DNA of 64,000 bases from Epiperipatus broadwayi (lineage: Eukaryota; Onychophora; Udeonychophora; Euonychophora; Peripatidae). This document shows, piece after piece, positions 59,908 to 64,000 of the stretch. Each line of letters begins with the position of its first letter. Position 1 is the stretch's first letter. Made by a program: the position numbers and the translations under genes. The notes beneath the pieces are model-generated. The model ran no database searches. It saw only the letters and a program-made list of their open reading frames with translations, and was not told where the DNA came from. The stretch is taken from the NCBI GenBank assembly GCA_028023455.1, contig JAQFVV010006221.1:8787011-8851010 (forward strand). The letters are read 5' to 3'.

Positions 59908-60685
59908 ACACGTTCCTTTATGCCCATAATGTAATGCAGTATAATATTTTAATCATTCAATCAAGTGGAAAGTTTCATCATTCTAAGAATCTTCTTCAGA
60001 ACTTTTCATACTTAAAAAACCATTTAAAAACTATTAAAAAAACATTTAAATTTAATTTTTTAAAATTTATAATTATAATATAGATTGAAGTATTTTAGAA
60101 ATATTAAGTTGCCTGCCTGAAGATAGCATGATCAATTTTACTGTAGTTTGCTATTGCTTGACAGCCTATTAATACATTTTTTCTAACATCTTTCAATGCA
60201 TAAGCTTGTGGTTAAGACCTGTAGAGGTCCCTACCTTCGCATTTTCAACCACACATGCTTTAGGTTTATTGCCTTAGTAAATATTAAAGACATTACATAT
60301 AATATTTCAATTTCAAGCAAATAATCAGCTAAAATAATAATAATACAACTATTAAGTAAAAGTTTGAAATATATATATATAACAATAATGTAGATACTTG
60401 ATACCTTGATATATATATATATAACAATAATGTAGATACTTGATACCTTGATAATGACTACAAGAAGATGATTGAAATATTAGAAACATGAGTATAATAT
60501 ATGGAGTACATATGGGTTCATGTAAATAAATAAAGTTTTTAAAAAGAAAAAGGAAGAAAGTAATTCTATTGGATTTTTTATGTATGAAAGATCATTAGGA
60601 ACCATATTTTAAAGAGAAAAGAAGTTTATTATTATTAATTTTTTATTAATAATGATGGTGATGGTTTCAAAGAAAAAAAAGAATT
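59908..60685. other. AT-rich spacer
   Basis: Holds the short tandem repeat below; otherwise nothing recognised. Confidence 0.4.
60367..60450. repeat. Two-unit tandem repeat, 42-bp period
   Basis: aacaataatgtagatacttg and ataccttg repeat after 42 bp, with ta-rich spacers between. Nearly identical units imply a recent duplication. Confidence 0.85.
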
Positions 60686-60689
60686 CCTG

Positions 60690-61795
60690 GTTGTGGACCC
60701 AGGCTGCCATTTGATGACAACTTTTTCTTTAGGTACTTACAACTGCAGATCACTTTCAAGTGAAGGAAGACTGCAAGAATTAGAAGAAGAACTGTTATAT
60801 ATTAAATGGGACATTATCGGACTTTGTGAAGGTAGAAGAAAAGGTGAAGAGACAATTGATTTTATAAGTGGATGTACTCTACTATAAAAACACAAATATT
60901 GGAAGTATAAGTGGAGTAGAATTCATTATAAATAAAAAGTGAAAAAACAACATTTTGTAGATTGATGGTGTATTAGATAGAGTGGCAAGATTAGTTATTC
61001 AACTTAATAGCAGATACCAAATGCAGATAATTCAGGTTTATGCCCCAAAAGTTCTCATAGTGATGAAGTAGTAGAAGATTTTTATATGGGTGCACAAAAG
61101 AATTTTGATCAGAGTAAACAACATTTTAAAATTGTTATGGGAGACTTTAATGCTAGAATTGGCAAACAAATGAAAGATGAAAGTGCTGTAGGTGATTTTG
61201 GTTATGGTAATAGAAATGAGAGAGGACATAGACTTGTGGAGTTTGCAGAAAAAGAAAAACTTTATATTATGAATTCTATTTTTGAGAAAAATGTTAAAAA
61301 GAAATAGACATTGAAGCATTCAAATGAAGGTACAGCAGAATTGGATTATATTTTGACTAACAGAAAATACATATTTTAAATCTGTAATATTCTTAATAAA
61401 TTTAACACAGGAAGTGATTGTTGATTATTAAGATGTAAGATAAGTGATAATGCAAAACTAAAGACAAAAATTATTAAGACAAAAAGTATTTACAGTTGAT
61501 ATTCCTAATATTCAGAAACATTCAAATGAATTTAAATTAGAACTTGCAAATCGGTTTCAAATATTAGTAGATTTTAAACATGAGTCATGTTTGAATGAAA
61601 TTAATAAGAAAATAATTGATACACTTTTAAAAACTGCAACAAAGACTGCTGTTAGAAAAAGCAGCAATTGACCAATAAAACTTCTACTGAGACTACAGAT
61701 TTTATAAAGGAAACAAGGAATGTAAATATATACAAAAAAGATGCATTAAAAAGGATTGAATATCTCAAATTTTGTAAAATGGTGCGGAAGAGTTG
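60690..61795 (+). pseudogene. RTE-clade LINE copy 5, endonuclease and linker
   Basis: Plus strand, AP-like endonuclease N-terminus FSLGTYNCRSLSSEGRLQEL and KWDIIGLCEGRRKGEE (60720-60870), then MGDFNARIGKQ (61137-61170) with the Asn of the DFN motif, NERGHRLVEFAEKEKLYIMN (61215-61275), TAELDYILTNRKY (about 61330-61370), and NTGSDC (61404-61421), where the catalytic GSDH histidine is replaced by Cys. The linker (61500-61795) matches copies 1 and 3. The sequence stops before the RT, so it complements copies 1 and 3 but is 3'-truncated or rearranged. The endonuclease would nick target DNA in an active element; here stops and the His loss make it dead. Confidence 0.83.
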
Positions 61796-61857
61796 ATAAT
61801 GATATAAAAAAAGTATAATTGTGTCTCAAGAATGTAATACCTTAGATTCTGAAATCT

Positions 61858-62190
61858 CCTTGAACCCCCCAGGGTAAGTTTAGCTTAGCTGGAATCAGTC
61901 AATCTCACACTTACAAGCCTCACTTCTTTCTGCCCACCATCTTTCTGCCTTCAAAAAGATGTACTATTTTATTTCTACGATAAAATTTCAATTATTTTAT
62001 GAATTTTTTTGGTAAAATGAAATTCTTAATTATTTTTTTAGATTTAGTCATCGGAAAAAAATTCTTCCATAGAAATGGATTCTCTCGGCACTTATTGCAG
62101 TCCTGATTCTGAGTCTATGCCAGGACCTTGATCACAGGTAACATTTACAAAAACTCCAGGGCTAAATTTTTCCTTCACCAGTGACTAGTG
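61858..62190 (+). pseudogene. Possible piggyBac-like N-terminal fragment
   Basis: One frame at 62048-62190 reads SPDSESMPGP, then after a stop VTFTKTPGLNFSFTSD, which resembles the F-T-G-x-PG stretch just before the DDE domain of piggyBac-like transposases. ttgaaccccccagggt at 61860 could be a terminus. No TTAA target pair was found. A weak call; a chance match is possible. Confidence 0.3.
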
Positions 62191-62454
62191 CCTTTTTTTT
62201 TGATAAAAAATTATCCAATTATATATGTGTTGAAAGCAATAGAATGCATTTTAGGCTGGTAATTCATGTTTGTAGTGTGTCACATGTAACTAGATTCACA
62301 TTTATTACATCAACAAGGAGTTAATAAAGTTATGACCTGAAATCGATTTATGGAAATTTTAGGCAATTTACATTTCAATGATAATAAAAACATGCCACCA
62401 ATTACTAGTAAAAAGCATGATAAAGTGTATAAAATCAGGCCAATTATAGATCAC

Positions 62455-62620
62455 TGCAGTGTAGGGTATTTGAACATAGATTTTCAAGCTCCCTCAATTC
62501 ATCCACACACATGGAAAAAGAATAGATGATCTCCAATATACATATTTCATGCTGAACCAGCACTCATCATTTGATCAAGATCATCATCTCTCACACATAT
62601 ATACTCAGTGCTCATAATAA
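62455..62620 (-). repeat. Family A copy A8, diverged
   Basis: Minus strand: gagcactgagtatatatgtg, the ribozyme-like motif, ccatgtgtgtgga and a B-box-like atgttcaaatacccta. The most diverged family A copy here. Confidence 0.7.
62525..62585 (-). ncRNA. Hammerhead-like motif HHR-A8 (C3 mutated, stem I well paired)
   Basis: Minus strand: GATGATC (62585-62579), internal loop, TCAA, core ATGATGA (C3 to A), stem II GTGCTG/CAGCAT, GAAA, TATGTATA, TTGG, GATCATC. The distal 7 bp of stem I (GATGATC/GATCATC) pair perfectly although the bases differ from other copies. The core change should prevent cleavage. Confidence 0.7.
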
Positions 62621-62624
62621 ATTT

Positions 62625-63008
62625 GTTTATTTTGTTGTTCATTGATTTGCTTTGTTTTTGTTAACTATATTTTACAAAATTTTTTATTTGTTTGATATTT
62701 ATTTTTTTGAATATACTTTTTACTTGAAAAGAATAAATATATTAGTCATCCCCCCTCCCATATTCAATAATATAATAATAAATTATATTTTTTCATATAT
62801 TATAATTTACTAATGTTCTCTTTGCATAATATCTCATGCACTGTTGTTACTGTTATTTTTTTTGCCCCTACTAAAACCACATGTATTTCTAACAGATACT
62901 CTGAAGGGAAGGATAAGATCTGAGTCTGCAAGTAAAAATGAGAATCACAAATTGATCCACTTTTAATCATTTCTGCTATGAAAAATTATCTCAGGTACGT
63001 CACGTTAA
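62625..63008. other. AT-rich spacer
   Basis: No supported feature. Confidence 0.4.
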
Positions 63009-63014
63009 ATAATT

Positions 63015-63288
63015 TTTTAAGCATCATATGATCACCATCTCTTATACTAGCACATAATTGTTTATAAACAAGGCAAAACTCTCCATACAGTAGTGCCACC
63101 CTGTGCCAACCAAAGTAATCAATGGATGCCAGAAGGAAGGCTTGAGCATAAAATCCCTATCTAATGCCTTCTGGCATCCATTGATTACTCTAGTTGGTAC
63201 AGGGTGGCACTGCTGTATGGAGAGTTTTCCCTTGTTTATAAACAATTATGTGCTAGTATAAGAGATGGTGATCATGTGATGCTTAATG
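63015..63288. repeat. Family B foldback, short form (B7)
   Basis: Symmetric arms: aagcatcatatgatcaccat, ctagcacataattgtttata, ctccatacagtagtgccacc and atcaatggatgccagaagg, against their inverse ending gatggtgatcatgtgatgct. The ribozyme segment is deleted at the centre. Confidence 0.85.
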
Positions 63289-63702
63289 GTTTTACACCAA
63301 TCCTGCCTAATAGGATAATGGTGGCTATGGTTGTTAAAGAGCCAAAGACACCAAAATGTATGGGCACTGAACTGGGTTCAGACCCATATGACTATATAAG
63401 CTATTGAGCTTAGATTGAAAATATTTTTCTGTTTTCCAATTTCATTCTCATAGTTTTATAATTAAGTAGAGATAAAAGGTGGTTTCTGGAGGGTTGCATT
63501 AGATCCTAAGATCTAGGTGCAGTGCTCTCAGATCCAAAACTCCTCACTGATGAAGGCCACAAGCCAGAAACTAGTCTGGGGATATTGGATGAGTAGGCAT
63601 TAGATAGGGATTTTATGCACAAGCCTTCTGGCATCCATTGATTACTCTGGTGGCACAGGGTGGCACTACTGTATGGAGAGTTTTGCCTTGTATATAACTT
63701 TT
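63289..63702 (+). repeat. Family B copy B8, single orientation, longest unit
   Basis: Plus strand. Leader with gggttcagacccatatgact, tatataagctattgagctta and ttagatcctaagatctaggt; the ribozyme motif; then ggcattagatagggatttta, gcttctggcatcc-type sequence and ggcactactgtatggagagt. It aligns with the loop plus right arm of B2 and B4. A TATAAG near 63394 may be a promoter, but this is speculative. No open frame. Confidence 0.8.
63532..63590 (+). ncRNA. Hammerhead-ribozyme-like motif HHR-B8 (all core bases present)
   Basis: ATCCAA (63532-63537), internal loop, TCCTCA (63541-63546), CTGATGA (63547-63553), stem II GGC/GCC with loop CACAA, GAAA (63567-63570), CTAGTC with the GTC triplet (63574-63576), TGGGGA (63577-63582), loop TA, TTGGAT (63585-63590). 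Both halves of stem I pair (one G-T wobble), leaving an internal loop where natural hammerheads make the loop-loop contact. Predicted cleavage lies between 63576 and 63577. The A-A mismatch at 10.1/11.1 and the 3-bp stem II are weaknesses. Confidence 0.8.
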
Positions 63703-63876
63703 TGTTCAGCATTTTATGACAAATGTGATGAAGCTGTTTATGAAAATGTCATTTTAACATTCTACAAGATGCTACAAGTGGACAGAAACCAGTCCCTAGC
63801 TTATATGATTGATGTAATAAAAATTACCCTACAGAAATATTACACTTGTGTTATATTTTTATGAACTCACAATGTA

Positions 63877-64000
63877 CACCTGGGTCTCGTTTTACGTGAT
63901 AGATAGGTTCCTCAGAAAACACACACAAATGAAATCGTGCAAAAATAAACGTAACTTGCCTTGAAAAGGGGGGGGGATGCAGACTGTGATTTTACAAAAC
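63877..64000 (+). mobile_element. Pogo/Tigger-like terminus running off the window
   Basis: After a TA, the sequence cacctgggtctcgttttacg with ataggttcctcagaaaac and gaaatcgtgcaaaaataaac resembles 5' ends of Tigger-like elements (a ctcg-tttacg core followed by gttcc and gaaatcgcgtaaa-type repeats). Only the end is visible. Confidence 0.4.

Noticed and set aside
60367-60450. CRISPR-like or satellite array
   Set aside because: Only two units and no unique spacers; a simple tandem duplication in eukaryotic DNA.

Overview
This window looks like a stretch of AT-rich animal nuclear DNA, most likely from an invertebrate (inference from base composition and the mix of elements; I cannot name the species). 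It has no operons, and I find no host protein-coding gene, functional tRNA, rRNA or CRISPR array. It is an intergenic or intronic transposon graveyard. The only protein-like reading frames belong to mobile elements, and nearly all are broken.

Layout. 0-3.6 kb: two RTE-type LINE copies (minus, then plus), the first split by a palindromic insertion with a 14-bp target-site duplication, then a tRNA-derived SINE. 3.6-8.5 kb: AT-rich sequence. 8.5-15.9 kb: a dense cluster of short repeats called here families A, B and C, with two hAT-type non-autonomous elements. 16-25 kb: mostly AT-rich and low-complexity DNA with one more family A foldback and one SINE. 25.1-26.4 kb: the 3' part of a second LINE type. 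26.9-34.3 kb: two direct ~2.07-kb copies of a non-coding element with LTR-like ends and a CCAAT plus TATA promoter on the minus strand. Between them lies a 2.48-kb ZBED/Buster-like hAT transposon with a perfect 8-bp target duplication. 35.5-46.2 kb: family B, foldbacks F, C and E, SINEs and two more RTE pieces. 46.9-47.7 kb: a 5'-truncated LINE that still has an open frame of more than 230 codons. 47.8-57.4 kb: more A, B and E repeats, SINEs and a hAT element. 57.9-58.5 kb: the C-terminal end of a Tigger-like transposase. 60.7-61.8 kb: the 5' endonuclease part of an RTE element. 62.4-64 kb: further A and B copies and a pogo-like terminus.

Main finding. The two most abundant short families each carry what I read as a type I hammerhead self-cleaving ribozyme motif. 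Both have CTGATGA, a short stem II, GAAA, a minimal stem III, an NUH cleavage triplet, and a stem I with the internal bulge expected of natural hammerheads. In family A the motif recurs at nine places with compensatory changes in stem I, and it lies just upstream of a tRNA-like A box and B box. Family A therefore looks like a hammerhead-bearing Pol III SINE or retrozyme-like element. In family B the best copies keep a canonical GTC triplet and paired stem I on both sides of an internal loop. Several of these elements are foldbacks. Family relatives known from general knowledge are Schistosoma SM-alpha, newt satellite 2, cave-cricket pDo500, Penelope-like element ribozymes and animal retrozymes. 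All ribozyme, promoter and family calls were made by eye, without any search or folding program.
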